From positions 1 to 64,000 of the forward strand of contig NZ_FOIB01000015.1 of NCBI RefSeq assembly GCF_900111765.1: DNA of 64,000 nt. The letters run 5' to 3'. The stretch is from Myxococcus fulvus. GTDB taxonomy: Bacteria; Myxococcota; Myxococcia; Myxococcales; Myxococcaceae. The notes beneath the pieces are model-generated. The model saw only the letters and a list, made by a program, of their open reading frames with translations. It had not been told where the DNA came from and did not search any database. Position 1 is the first letter of the stretch. The number at the start of each line of letters is the position of its first letter. The translations under genes were made by a program, and so were the position numbers. Positions 17,010 to 25,625 of the stretch are shown piece after piece.

Positions 17010-17978
17010 ATGCGCGCAGCGCCGCAGCTCGACAGCCATGGCACCCAGACCTCACCCGAGTCGGGCGAGCGGGGCGGGTCCATCGCCGCGAAGCTCCGTG
17101 GACGGTTCGCCCGACGGGTGGCCTCGCTGGGCTATCACTCGCATTCCCTGCCGGGCGGCGTGGGACATCTCTTGTTTCACATCGGTCTCGGCGCGGGCGC
17201 GGCGCTCGGATGCGCGAGCCTGATGTCGACACATCCCTGGGCGGGCTGGGTGCTCTACCCGCTGGTGGCCTTCTTCATCGGCACCCGCTTCCGCGCGCTG
17301 GGCAACATGCTGCACGAGGCCTGTCACGGCATGTTCGTGCGCGGCAAGCGCCGCAACCGCGCGCTCGGCCATCTGCTGGCCATCATCGACTGGACGGCGC
17401 TGGAGCCGTACACGCGCGAGCACTTCACGCACCACCTGCACCTGGGGGATGCGCAGAAGGATTTGGACTTCGCGCCCCGGCGCCGCTTCGGCTTCGCGGA
17501 CGCGGAGCGGCCGTTCGTGAAGCACCATCTGCTGCGGCCCCTGACGCTGATGCACCTGCCCGCCTTCCTTCGACCGGTGCTCTTCCACCGCGCGGACCCG
17601 TGGACGGTGACGCTCGCGCGGTGGGGCTTCATCGCCGTGCTGGCGGCGCTGGCGCAGTGGGGCATCGGCTGGAAGGCGTTCGCCCTGTTCTACGTGGCGC
17701 CGTACGTGGTGCCGTACCAGGTGATTCGCTACTGGTCGGACGCGGTGGACCACGCGGGGGTCATCGGCTCGGCGGATGAGTTCCACCGCTCGCGCAATCA
17801 CATCTTCGCGTGGGGCTGGCTCAACCGGGTGCTCTTCCCCCGACATGACCAGTACCACCTGACGCACCACCTGTTCCCCGCCGTCCCCACCGCGTTCCAG
17901 GGCCGCGTGCACCAGATGCTGCTCGAGGACGCGGACTACTCGGCCAGGGACCACTCCTTCTCCGCGCTGCTGCGGTAG
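17010..17978 (+). CDS. Membrane fatty-acid desaturase family protein
   Basis: A 322-residue integral membrane di-iron enzyme. The three histidine boxes are HEACH (102-106), HFTHH (138-142) and HLTHH (283-287), with further conserved His in DAVDHAG. Hydrophobic segments flank the boxes (about 48-90 and 200-235), as in PF00487 desaturases/hydroxylases, which use oxygen and electrons to desaturate or hydroxylate acyl chains. AAGG lies 5 bases before the ATG and supports the start. The gene follows the methyltransferase after 114 bases on the same strand. It may modify a lipid tail of the NRPS product or membrane lipids. Members of this family also act on amino-acid or sphingoid substrates, so the exact reaction is open. 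Confidence 0.88.
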   Translation: MRAAPQLDSHGTQTSPESGERGGSIAAKLRGRFARRVASLGYHSHSLPGGVGHLLFHIGLGAGAALGCASLMSTHPWAGWVLYPLVAFFIGTRFRALGNMLHEACHGMFVRGKRRNRALGHLLAIIDWTALEPYTREHFTHHLHLGDAQKDLDFAPRRRFGFADAERPFVKHHLLRPLTLMHLPAFLRPVLFHRADPWTVTLARWGFIAVLAALAQWGIGWKAFALFYVAPYVVPYQVIRYWSDAVDHAGVIGSADEFHRSRNHIFAWGWLNRVLFPRHDQYHLTHHLFPAVPTAFQGRVHQMLLEDADYSARDHSFSALLR

Positions 17979-18119
17979 CGAAGCCGAAGCGGCCCGCCTA
18001 CCGCCGCCGCCTCTACGGGTCGTATCGGGCCGGGCACGGCGCGAACCGCGCCATCCTCCGTCGCAGGGCTCCGTCCCGCTGAAGGAGCGCATCGCCAGGA
18101 GGGTCTGCGGCGAAACGGG

Positions 18120-18152
18120 AAAGCCCCGGCCCCATGAAGGGACCGAGGCTTT
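18120..18152. terminator. Hairpin between desaturase and LysM gene
   Basis: An imperfect inverted repeat is flanked by AAAGCC on the left and GGCTTT on the right, with a CGG/CCC core and a loop around ATGAA. It lies 29 bases past the minus-strand LysM gene stop and also downstream of the plus-strand desaturase, so it may serve both. The rest of the 202-base gap shows nothing recognisable. Confidence 0.5.
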
Positions 18153-18180
18153 CTGGAGCATCGCCGGTGTGGGCCGGGAG

Positions 18181-18864
18181 CTACTCGATGGGCATGAAGA
18201 CCTTGAAGCCGCTGCGACCGTTGTTGGTCGTGTTGCGCTCGATGAAGTCGCTCGCCGTGGTGTGGCCGTCGCCCATGGTGATGGCGGTGTGGCCGTAGAT
18301 GCTGCCCAGGCGCGTGGAGGTGCTCTCCCACGTGAGGACGAGGCCCGGGATCTTCAGCGCCTCCTCCAGCGTCATGTTGACCTGCTTGAACTTGTCGCGC
18401 GGCAGGTTGTTGTCGATCTGATTGCCGTTGCCGGACACGCCGATGCCGTACGCATCGCGGATGGCGCGGCTGACGCCCGTGGCGCACAGGCCCTGGCTGT
18501 TGTAGCCGCCCATGCCCATCGCCGCGCGGCGCGCGGACTCGGCCAGGCGCTGCATCCCCGACGACGCGCTGCTGGGACCCACACCCGTGGGACCGCCCAC
18601 ATCCTGGCCGCCCGTCGGACGACCACCGCCGCGGATACCCTGACGCGAGCCGCTCGGCTCGAAGGTGTCCTTGCCGGAGTAGCCCACCTTCAGGGACGCG
18701 CCCGTGAAGATGAGGTCGCGGTTCTTGATGTTGTTGTCGCGCGCCAGCTTGTCGACAGTGGTGCCGAACCGAGCCGCCAGCTTCGTGAGCGTGTCGCCAC
18801 GCTGAATCACGTAGTCCTTGGGGGTCGTACGGCGCTCACGAGGATTGATCCGGTAGTTGGCCAT
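18181..18864 (-). CDS. LysM-domain protein with CHAP/NlpC-like C-terminal domain
   Basis: A 227-residue protein. The start is set by AGGAGC four bases before ATG at 18864. Residues about 17-61 form one LysM peptidoglycan-binding motif (YVIQRGDTLTKLAARFGTT...). A Gly/Ser-rich linker (about 65-105) leads to a C-terminal domain with a single Cys127 in GLCATGVSRAI and His192 in YGHTAI. This Cys-His arrangement resembles CHAP or NlpC/P60 amidase folds, so a cell-wall hydrolase or phage-lysin-like enzyme is likely; the family call is by pattern only. No N-terminal signal peptide is visible, which is odd for a wall enzyme and suggests release by lysis or a non-Sec route. It appears monocistronic. 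Confidence 0.7.
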   Translation of the reverse strand: MANYRINPRERRTTPKDYVIQRGDTLTKLAARFGTTVDKLARDNNIKNRDLIFTGASLKVGYSGKDTFEPSGSRQGIRGGGRPTGGQDVGGPTGVGPSSASSGMQRLAESARRAAMGMGGYNSQGLCATGVSRAIRDAYGIGVSGNGNQIDNNLPRDKFKQVNMTLEEALKIPGLVLTWESTSTRLGSIYGHTAITMGDGHTTASDFIERNTTNNGRSGFKVFMPIE

Positions 18865-18956
18865 AAAAGCTCCTGCACTATTCTCGGGGTTCCCCTGGCT
18901 GAGTTGCTGCCCGCCTCCCAATTCTCTGCCTGTTTACAAAACTGTGAGATTTCTAC

Positions 18957-18977
18957 CTGGGCTGTAGAGAAGCCCAG
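18957..18977. promoter_or_regulatory. Inverted repeat in the LysM upstream region
   Basis: A perfect 7-bp inverted repeat (CTGGGCT / AGCCCAG) with a 7-base spacer lies in the relatively AT-rich gap between the aminotransferase stop and the LysM start. On the minus strand it is followed about 16 bases later by a TTTT run. It could be a terminator for the upstream operon or an operator for the LysM gene. The sequence does not decide between them. Confidence 0.3.
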
Positions 18978-19041
18978 ATCTCCGAGGGAGCTTTCCAGAC
19001 GGAGAGTGACAAATCTCCGCCCATATTCACTCAGAGAGAAC

Positions 19042-20208
19042 TCACGGCGCGGTGGCGCGCTCAATCACCGCGAGTGCCGCCGCGAAATGATCAGGCGCGG
19101 CGCCCAGGCCCAGCCGGAAGCCGTGGCCCCGCTCCAGAGGGTGGCCGCCGTTCGGCTCCCCCACCTCCATGGCGCTCAGGGGCAGGACGAAGACGCCCTC
19201 CGCCGCCAGGGCCTCCAGCCGGGCGGTGAAGGCCGCCGGCTCCATCGCCCCCTTCACGCCGATGCAGGTGACGAGGCCCCCCTGGGGCGCGGTGCCATAC
19301 ACGCCCCGCGAGCGCTCCAGGAACGCGGCCAGGGTGCGCCGGTTCTGGAGCCAGTCCTCGCGCGCGCGCTTCAGCGCGGGGCTGTGCAGGTCCTTGAGCA
19401 CCTCGTACGAAATCCACTCCGTCACCGGGTTCACCGTGTGCGTCGTGTAGTTCTTCTCGTTCTGCATCCGCGCCAGCATCGCCGTGTCGCCCACGCACCA
19501 GCCGATGCGCAGCCCCGGACAGCCCAGGCACTTGATGAACGAGCCCGTCACGAACGAGCGCGTGCCCGGCCGGTACACCGTGGCCCCCAGCACCGCGTCC
19601 TCGGAGGACAGGAAGCGGTAGTGCTCGTCGCCCACCACCGTGGCCCCGTTCGCGTCCGCCCACTTCGCCACCGTGTCCAACAGGCCCGCGTCCAGCACGA
19701 GGCCGCTCGGGTTGTGGGGCGTGTTGAGGATGACCACGTCGGGGCGCTCGCGCTCCAGCCGCTCCAACCAGTCCCCCGCGTCGATGGACGGCCGGCCCCG
19801 CTCGTCCCAGCGCACGGGCAGTCGCACCACCTGCGCGCCCTGCTGCATGGGCAGCTCATAGAGGAGCTGGAACGCGGGCCACGCCAGCGCCACCTTGCGC
19901 GGACGCAGCTGTCGGAAGAGCAGCAGCAGCGCCTCGCTGGTGCCCGTGGTGATGAGCACGTTCTCCCGCGTGGCGCCCGGGTGCATCGCGGCGACCAAAT
20001 CCCTCAGGTCCGCGCGTCCCCAGTTGGGGCTGTCGCGCAGCAGCGTGGACAGGAAGACGGCCGAGGCCTCGTCGGGGCTCACGCCCGAGCCCGTCAAGAG
20101 CTCGCCCACGGTGACGGGACGGCCTCCGGACTCGCCCAGGTTGTAGCGCGCGGTGAACCGCGAGCCCTCCAGGTAGTCCTCCATGAAGAATGAGCGCAGC
20201 GGTTCCAT
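19042..20208 (-). CDS. PLP-dependent aminotransferase, class I/II fold
   Basis: A 388-residue fold-type I PLP enzyme. Visible motifs are TGTSEAL (phosphate-cup region, about 88-94), NTPHNPSG (162-169), Asp194 in GDEHYR (pyridine-N partner) and Lys226 in TGSFIKCLG (Schiff-base lysine), with GLRIGW following. The N-terminus (YNLGESGGRPVTVGELL) resembles the subgroup containing capreomycidine-synthase-like enzymes, but that is a loose recollection and no activity is assigned. It is the last gene of a minus-strand operon, 21 bases after the methyltransferase stop. With that gene and the ABC genes it forms a likely tailoring/export unit. A role in making a non-proteinogenic amino acid for the NRPS is inference. 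Confidence 0.85.
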   Translation of the reverse strand: MEPLRSFFMEDYLEGSRFTARYNLGESGGRPVTVGELLTGSGVSPDEASAVFLSTLLRDSPNWGRADLRDLVAAMHPGATRENVLITTGTSEALLLLFRQLRPRKVALAWPAFQLLYELPMQQGAQVVRLPVRWDERGRPSIDAGDWLERLERERPDVVILNTPHNPSGLVLDAGLLDTVAKWADANGATVVGDEHYRFLSSEDAVLGATVYRPGTRSFVTGSFIKCLGCPGLRIGWCVGDTAMLARMQNEKNYTTHTVNPVTEWISYEVLKDLHSPALKRAREDWLQNRRTLAAFLERSRGVYGTAPQGGLVTCIGVKGAMEPAAFTARLEALAAEGVFVLPLSAMEVGEPNGGHPLERGHGFRLGLGAAPDHFAAALAVIERATAP

Positions 20209-20229
20209 CTCGACTCCGGATGTGAGGAC

Positions 20230-21717
20230 TCAGGCGGCCGGCACGGCGGCGACTTCGGGCCAGGCGACATCCCCGCGGTGCGCCACCACCACCTGCTGGA
20301 TGGGCATGTCGAACGCTCGCGCGGACTTCAGTCCCACGGGCGTGAGCAGCGCCTGGAACTCTGGCAGGGACAGCACGTCCCCTTCATTGGACACGTAGCG
20401 CCGCAGCGCGAAGTAGAGCGCGTCGAGCGGCCCGTCGCGGCGGTCCGTCAGCAGATAACCGGAGATGAGGAGCAGCCCGCCGGGCTTGAGCGCCCGCGCG
20501 AGCTTCGCGAAGAAGCCCGGCAGTGCCTCGGGCGGCAGCGCGGGGATGATTTGCGGCAGGAGGATGACGTCGTACTCCGCCTCGCCGTAGTCCACCGAGA
20601 GGCAGTCGCCCTCCCACAGCCGCGAGCGCGCCTCCAGCTTCAGCTTCGTCAGGTGCGGGCGCACCGCGTCCAGCACGTGCACCGAGTCCAGGTACGTCAC
20701 GTGCGTCGTGGGAGATGCGAGCCCGAAGGCCGCGCCCCACACGCCCGAGCCCGTGCCCACGTCCAGCACCCGCGCTCCCGCGAGCGAGCGCATCTGCCCC
20801 ACCAGCTCCGCCGCCTTGCGGCTCAGCCGGAGGTGCGAGCCGAAGATGCCGGAGATGCGAGAGGCGTTCTCCTGATAGATGCGGCGCGCCGTCTCCGGGT
20901 CCCTCAGGTCCAGGCGGAAGCGCTGCTCGCGCACGGCCTCGCCCAGGTGTCCGAAGGCCTCCCAATAGGCCATGGTCGCCGGCAGCGCGCGCTGGAAGTA
21001 CGGCAGGCTCGTGGCGTCGAGCATCCGCGCCGCCGCCTCCGTGAAGGACCAGCTCCCCGCCTCCTCACGCGCCACGCCCAGCGAGGCGAGCACGCCCAGC
21101 AGCACGCCCAGCCCCTCCGGATGCACCTTCAGCTCGGCCGCGAGCACATCGCGAGGCGTCGCGGTCTCCACCAGCCGCGCGAGCAACCCCAGCTCCGCCG
21201 CCGTCACCAGCGCCTGCGTGCGCGCGAAGTTGCGCGCGTAGCGGTCGAAGAACTCCTCGGCCCGCGCATTGGGCACTGGAGGTGACGGCTCCAGGAACAG
21301 GGCGCGGAACCACCCCAGCAAATCCCGCCCGTCCACCGCGGCGCCGGTGCGCACCGCCTCGGGCAGCTTCGCCACCGGATGCCACCACTCCAGCATCGCC
21401 CGCAGCCTCGCGCGGAACGCCGCATCCGCGAGGAACGCGGCCGTGTCCTCCGCGAGCAGATACCCCTGCCCCTCCTCGAACAACACGAAGCCCAGGCCCA
21501 CCAGCGGCTCGAGGATGGCGCGAACCCCGCGGCGATTCGCACCCAGGTGCTCGGCCAGCGAGTCCAAGGACAGGGGCCATGCGCCCGGGCCCGCGGAGAG
21601 CTGCCCGAACAACCCGAGCGAGAACGCGGCCTGGAGCGCCGCCGACTCGTTGCTCGCGTCACGGCCGAGGAAGTTGAGCTGCTGGACGAAGGCGGGCGAC
21701 GCGGGAGGCTTCGACAT
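20230..21717 (-). CDS. SAM-dependent methyltransferase, paralogue of the 15405-16895 enzyme
   Basis: A 495-residue protein nearly the same length as the gene at 15405-16895 and alignable with it along its whole length. Shared strings include VLDVGTGSGVWGAAF, SPTTHVTYLD, ALKPGGLLLI, DRRDGPLDALYFALRR and SNEGD. It repeats the unusual architecture of two tandem winged-helix modules (about 12-125 and 155-245) before the Rossmann domain. The two genes lie 3.3 kb apart on opposite strands with a desaturase, LysM protein and aminotransferase between them, so a duplication with inversion is likely. It sits 10 bases after the ABC-2 permease stop and 21 bases before the aminotransferase, so it is co-transcribed with both. 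The methyl acceptor is unknown. Confidence 0.86.
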   Translation of the reverse strand: MSKPPASPAFVQQLNFLGRDASNESAALQAAFSLGLFGQLSAGPGAWPLSLDSLAEHLGANRRGVRAILEPLVGLGFVLFEEGQGYLLAEDTAAFLADAAFRARLRAMLEWWHPVAKLPEAVRTGAAVDGRDLLGWFRALFLEPSPPVPNARAEEFFDRYARNFARTQALVTAAELGLLARLVETATPRDVLAAELKVHPEGLGVLLGVLASLGVAREEAGSWSFTEAAARMLDATSLPYFQRALPATMAYWEAFGHLGEAVREQRFRLDLRDPETARRIYQENASRISGIFGSHLRLSRKAAELVGQMRSLAGARVLDVGTGSGVWGAAFGLASPTTHVTYLDSVHVLDAVRPHLTKLKLEARSRLWEGDCLSVDYGEAEYDVILLPQIIPALPPEALPGFFAKLARALKPGGLLLISGYLLTDRRDGPLDALYFALRRYVSNEGDVLSLPEFQALLTPVGLKSARAFDMPIQQVVVAHRGDVAWPEVAAVPAA

Positions 21718-21727
21718 GGACTCTCCT

Positions 21728-22756
21728 TCAGACCCAGCGGAACCAGCGCAGCGCGACCACCAGGGGGAGCACCGTCCAGGCCGCGAGCACCAGCATGGCC
21801 GGGCCCAGCGCCATCAACGACGTCCCCTCCAACATGATGGCGCGCAGCGAGTCATTGAGCGCCGTCAGCGGCAGTGCGTGGATGACCGGCTGCAACCAGC
21901 CCGGGAAGTTGTCCGACGCGAAGAAGACGCCGGACAGGAACAGCATCGGCATGGACACCAGGTTGACCAGCCCGCCCACCGCCTCCTCGTTGTGCGCCCG
22001 GATGGACACCAGCAGCGCCAGCGAGGCGAAGCACATGGCGCCCAACAACCCCATGCCCAGCAGCGCGCCGTAGCTGCCGAACATCGGCACCCCGAAGAGC
22101 CAGCGCGCGAAGGCGCAGAAGAAGGCGACCTCCAGCACCGCGAAGGCCGTGCGCCCCAGCAGGAAGGCCAGGAAGAAGTGCGTGCGCGACATCGGCGTGC
22201 CCGCCAGCCGCTTGAGCAGCTTGCCGCCGCGCATGGACACCAGCGGCACCGCCAGCGCCCACAGGCTGGAGGACATGAGCGACATCCCCAGGAGGCCCGG
22301 GATGAGGAAGTCGATGTAGCGATTGCCCGGCTCCGACACCGGCGTCGTCCGCACCGCCTCCAGTCGAGGCGCATCCGGCGCGCGCGACAGGGCCTGCATG
22401 ACGAGCAGTCGCGCCGTCCTCCCCTCCGCCTGGCTGGGGTCCACCAGCGCCTCGGGCTCCGGCGTACCGGGCACCAGCACCAGCATCACGCGTCCCCGGG
22501 CGAGCTGACGGCGCGCCTCGATGAGCTCCAGCGTCTCCACCTCCAGCTCCGGCGTGCCCGCGAGCCGGGCGGAGAGCTCGGTGGCCCCTTCTCCTTGCGC
22601 GATGGCGACGCGCACGGGCCCGAGCGACTCGTTGCGGAAGGCCAGCCCCAGCACCAGCGTGGTGACGATGGGGAAGACGAACGTCCAGAACAGCACCTCG
22701 GGCTGCCGCCACAGCACCCGCAGGCGCATCAACACCAGCTGACCCAGCGAGCCCAT
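21728..22756 (-). CDS. ABC-2 type transporter permease
   Basis: A 342-residue inner-membrane protein. ATG at 22756 overlaps the ATPase stop (TGATG), which fixes the start over the GTG one codon earlier. One N-terminal helix (about 20-42) is followed by a periplasmic loop of about 120 residues and then five hydrophobic segments from about 145 to the C-terminus, the ABC2_membrane_3 topology. A cytosolic loop (MRGGKLLKRLAGTPMSR) just after the third segment is the typical ATPase-coupling region. With the preceding ATPase it forms a two-gene exporter (DrrAB-like layout) that could export the peptide product or confer self-resistance. This is inferred from its place among biosynthetic genes. Confidence 0.88.
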   Translation of the reverse strand: MGSLGQLVLMRLRVLWRQPEVLFWTFVFPIVTTLVLGLAFRNESLGPVRVAIAQGEGATELSARLAGTPELEVETLELIEARRQLARGRVMLVLVPGTPEPEALVDPSQAEGRTARLLVMQALSRAPDAPRLEAVRTTPVSEPGNRYIDFLIPGLLGMSLMSSSLWALAVPLVSMRGGKLLKRLAGTPMSRTHFFLAFLLGRTAFAVLEVAFFCAFARWLFGVPMFGSYGALLGMGLLGAMCFASLALLVSIRAHNEEAVGGLVNLVSMPMLFLSGVFFASDNFPGWLQPVIHALPLTALNDSLRAIMLEGTSLMALGPAMLVLAAWTVLPLVVALRWFRWV

Positions 22757-23706
22757 CACGCCGCCTTCTCCTCGTTGCCCTCGCGCAGCGAGCGCCCCGT
22801 CAACCCGATGAACACGTCATCCAACGTGGGCCGCCGCGTGGACAGGTGCTTGAGCTTCGCGCCGGAAGCCTCCACCTCCCGCAGCACCGACGGCAGCGCC
22901 TCGTGCAGCGCCCTCACCCTCAAGGACAACCGGTCCGCGTGACGCTGCGCCGAGACGACGGTGGACAGGGGCGACAAGCGCTCCAGGTCCAGGGACGGCT
23001 CCGCCTCCAGCTCGATGACCTGCTCGGCCCCCAGCGACGCGACGATGTCCCCGGGCGTGCCCCGGCTGATGACGCGGCCCCGGTCGATGATGACCAGCCG
23101 GTCGCAGAGCACCTCGGCCTCGTCCATGTAGTGCGTGGTCAGCACCACGGTGCGCCCCTTGGCCTTGAGCGCCGCCACCACGTCCCACAGGGCCCGGCGC
23201 GACTGCGGGTCCAGGCCCGTGGTCGGCTCGTCCAGGAAGAGCAGGTCCGGGTCGCCCGCCAGTCCCAGCGCCAGGGCCAGCCGCTGCCGCTGGCCTCCCG
23301 ACAGCTTGCCCACCCGGGCGTGCCGCTTCTCTCCGAGCTGCACCATGCCAATCAGCTCCTCGAGCGGCAGCGGGCGCGGATAGAAGGACGCGAACATCCG
23401 CACCGTCTCCTCCACCGTGAGCTGCTCCACCAGCTTCGTCTCCTGGAGCGTCAGGCCGATGCGCTGCCGAAGCCGGGTCGCATCCCGCTTCCAGTCCAGC
23501 CCGAGCAGCCGTACATGACCGGAGGTCGGCTCCTGGAGGCCCTCGAGAATCTCGACGGTGGTCGTCTTGCCGGCGCCGTTGGGGCCGAGCAGGCCCACGC
23601 ACTCGCCCCGTCGGATGTCCAGGTCGATGCCGTCCACGGCGGTGACGTCGCCGAAGCGCTTGACCAGTCCCTTCACCTCGATGGCGAGCTCGTCTGGGGA
23701 TGTCAT
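22756..23706 (-). CDS. ABC transporter ATP-binding protein (drug-exporter type)
   Basis: A 316-residue cytosolic ATPase. Walker A is GPNGAGKTT (41-49), the Q-loop lies near LTLQET (85-90), the signature is LSGGQ (135-139), Walker B is LLFLDEP (Glu160 catalytic) and the switch His is in LTTHYMDEAE. The C-terminal 90 residues are the accessory domain common in DrrA/CcmA-like ATPases and end with RRPTLDDVFIGLTG. ATG at 23706 was chosen because the protein then begins just before the first strand; no clear Shine-Dalgarno precedes it. It is the first gene of the operon ATPase, permease, methyltransferase, aminotransferase. A 100-base divergent region separates it from the acyltransferase. Confidence 0.9.
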   Translation of the reverse strand: MTSPDELAIEVKGLVKRFGDVTAVDGIDLDIRRGECVGLLGPNGAGKTTTVEILEGLQEPTSGHVRLLGLDWKRDATRLRQRIGLTLQETKLVEQLTVEETVRMFASFYPRPLPLEELIGMVQLGEKRHARVGKLSGGQRQRLALALGLAGDPDLLFLDEPTTGLDPQSRRALWDVVAALKAKGRTVVLTTHYMDEAEVLCDRLVIIDRGRVISRGTPGDIVASLGAEQVIELEAEPSLDLERLSPLSTVVSAQRHADRLSLRVRALHEALPSVLREVEASGAKLKHLSTRRPTLDDVFIGLTGRSLREGNEEKAA

Positions 23707-23806
23707 GGGGGGAGTGGGCGGCAGTATGGCCCAAGGCGGGCCGGGGCCCAACGGCGCGCGCGTGGAATGCGGCGGGTTGCGTCCGGGGGTGCTACGGTCC
23801 GCCGCC

Positions 23807-24628
23807 GTGGCCCTGAGCGACGGATTGGATGCGCGGGTTGACCGGCTGGAGTTGCCGTTCAACGAGTACGGCGTGGACCCGTACGGAATCTCCCGGAGGC
23901 ACGTGAGGGACGCGCTGCGCGTCTTCTCTCTCATCTACCGGTACTACTTCCGCGTGCGCTGCCACGGCATCGAGCACATCCCCGCCAAGGGCCGGGGCAT
24001 GCTCGTGGGCAACCACTCCGGCGGCGTGGCGGTGGACGGCGCCATGGTGCTGACGTCCACCATGCTGGAGATGGACCCGCCCCGGCTCGCCCAGGGCATG
24101 GTGGAGCGCTTCCTCCACAAGTTCCCCGTCTCGTCTCTGTGGGCCAGCCGCACCGGCCAGTTCACCGGGCTGCCCGAGCACGCGCGGCGGCTGCTCGAGG
24201 ACGACCGGCTGCTCATGATTTTTCCCGAGGGCGCGCGCGGCACGGCGAAGCTGTTCCCGGACCGCTACTCGCTGGTGGACTTCGGCACGGGCTTCGTGCG
24301 GCTGGCGCTCCAGACGCGCTCGCCCATCATCCCGTTCGCGTTCCTGGGGGGCGGCTCGGCCATCCCCACGGTGTTCAACGCGTACACGCTGGGCAGGCTG
24401 TTGGGGGTGCCGTACGTGCCGCTGACGCCGTACCTGTTGCCGGTGCCGCTGCCGGTGCAGTTGGAGATCCACTATGGCGAGCCGCTCGTCTTCCGGGGCA
24501 CCGGGGACGAGGAGGACCACGTCATCGAGGGCTATGTGGCGAAGGTGAAGGAGCGCATCGCGGGTCTCATCGAGCGCGGCCGGGCGGGGCGACAGCACCG
24601 CGGGCTGGCCAGAAAGCTGCTGCCATGA
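23807..24628 (+). CDS. Phospholipid/glycerol acyltransferase (PlsC-like LPLAT)
   Basis: A 273-residue protein starting with GTG at 23807. Catalytic motif I is GNHSGGVAVDG, in which His and Asp are six residues apart rather than the usual four (HX4D); this longer spacing also occurs in TMEM68/DGAT2-like LPLAT branches. Motif III is FPEGARGTAK and motif IV lies around PIIPFAFLGG. The enzyme should transfer an acyl group from acyl-CoA or acyl-ACP to a glycerolipid or similar alcohol at the membrane. Its stop overlaps the SDR-like gene by four bases (ATGA), so the two are translationally coupled. It may make a storage or membrane lipid, or acylate a secondary metabolite. Confidence 0.82.
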   Translation: MALSDGLDARVDRLELPFNEYGVDPYGISRRHVRDALRVFSLIYRYYFRVRCHGIEHIPAKGRGMLVGNHSGGVAVDGAMVLTSTMLEMDPPRLAQGMVERFLHKFPVSSLWASRTGQFTGLPEHARRLLEDDRLLMIFPEGARGTAKLFPDRYSLVDFGTGFVRLALQTRSPIIPFAFLGGGSAIPTVFNAYTLGRLLGVPYVPLTPYLLPVPLPVQLEIHYGEPLVFRGTGDEEDHVIEGYVAKVKERIAGLIERGRAGRQHRGLARKLLP

Positions 24629-25569
24629 GGGTGCTCATCCCGGGTATCTCCGGAGGAATCGCGCGCAAGCTGGCGCTGCGGTTGAAGAAGGCGGGCCACG
24701 AGGTGGCGGGCGTGGACATCCGTCCGTGGGACACGGCCCAGGAGGCGGACATCCAGGTGTTCCGCGGCGATGTGCGCAAGCGCGTGGCCGAGGACGTCTT
24801 CCGCCGCTGGCGTCCTGACGCGGTGGTGCACATGGCCACCGTCACGGCCTTCACGGTGCCGGGCGCGGAGCGCGGGCGCATCAACCTGGACGGCACCAAG
24901 GCGGTGTTCGACCACTGCGCGACGCACGGCGTGAAGCAGCTGCTCTTCGTGGGGCGGCATACCTTCTATGGCGCGGCGCCGGACTCGCCGCTGTACCACT
25001 CCGAGGACGAGCCGCCGCGCGCGCTCGAAGCCATCCCGGAGCTGGCGGACCTGGTGGCCGCGGACCTGTACGCCGCGACGGCGCTGTGGCGGCTGCCCGA
25101 GGTGACGACGGCGGTGCTGCGGCTGCCGTACACGCTGGGCGCGCCGGGCACGGGGACGCTGGCCTCGTTCCTCAAGGGGCGGCGGGTGCCGCTGGTGCTC
25201 GGGTACGACCCGCTCTTCCACGTGCTCCAGGAGGAGGACGTGGTGACGGCGCTGCAGCTGGCGCTGGAGAAGAAGATTCGGGGCATCTTCAACGTGGCCG
25301 GGCCTCCGCCGATTCCGCTGTCGGTCATCGTGCGCGAGACGCGGCGCACGGCGGTGCCGCTGCCTTCCCAGGTGCTGTCGTTCCTGCTGGGGCGGGCGGG
25401 CTTCCCGCGACTGTCCGTGGGGGCGCTGGACCACCTGCGCTATCCCATCGTGGTGGACAACCGGCGCTTCCTGGAGGCGACGGGGTTCGAGTACCAGCAC
25501 AGCGTGGCGGACACGCTGCGCATCTACCGGGAAGCGGCGCCGCCGCCCGTGTCCGGGGGGCTCATCTAG
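24625..25569 (+). CDS. NAD(P)-dependent epimerase/dehydratase-like (extended SDR) with altered active site
   Basis: A 314-residue Rossmann protein. The N-terminal nucleotide-binding loop is GISGGIA (7-13) and Asp31 ends beta-2. DAVVHMA (about 65-71) matches the SDR beta-4 segment. The usual YxxxK is replaced by Tyr149-A-A-T-Ala153, so the catalytic Lys is missing by direct alignment. The C-terminal half (FHVLQEEDVVTALQLAL, IFNVAGPPPIPLS) follows the epimerase family normally. It overlaps the acyltransferase by ATGA. It may bind a cofactor or sugar-like ligand without classical oxidoreductase chemistry, or catalyse with other residues. Its partner acyltransferase suggests a lipid-linked role. 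Confidence 0.8.
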   Translation: MRVLIPGISGGIARKLALRLKKAGHEVAGVDIRPWDTAQEADIQVFRGDVRKRVAEDVFRRWRPDAVVHMATVTAFTVPGAERGRINLDGTKAVFDHCATHGVKQLLFVGRHTFYGAAPDSPLYHSEDEPPRALEAIPELADLVAADLYAATALWRLPEVTTAVLRLPYTLGAPGTGTLASFLKGRRVPLVLGYDPLFHVLQEEDVVTALQLALEKKIRGIFNVAGPPPIPLSVIVRETRRTAVPLPSQVLSFLLGRAGFPRLSVGALDHLRYPIVVDNRRFLEATGFEYQHSVADTLRIYREAAPPPVSGGLI

Positions 25570-25625
25570 GGCCCCGGGTGGACGTGGTAGCGTGAGGGCT
25601 CCCTCGTGCCGCGAGTTGGAGCCCC

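Noticed and set aside
19042..20208. Naming the aminotransferase a capreomycidine synthase
   Set aside because: Only a loose resemblance of the N-terminal region was noticed; no arginine-derived pathway partner is present.
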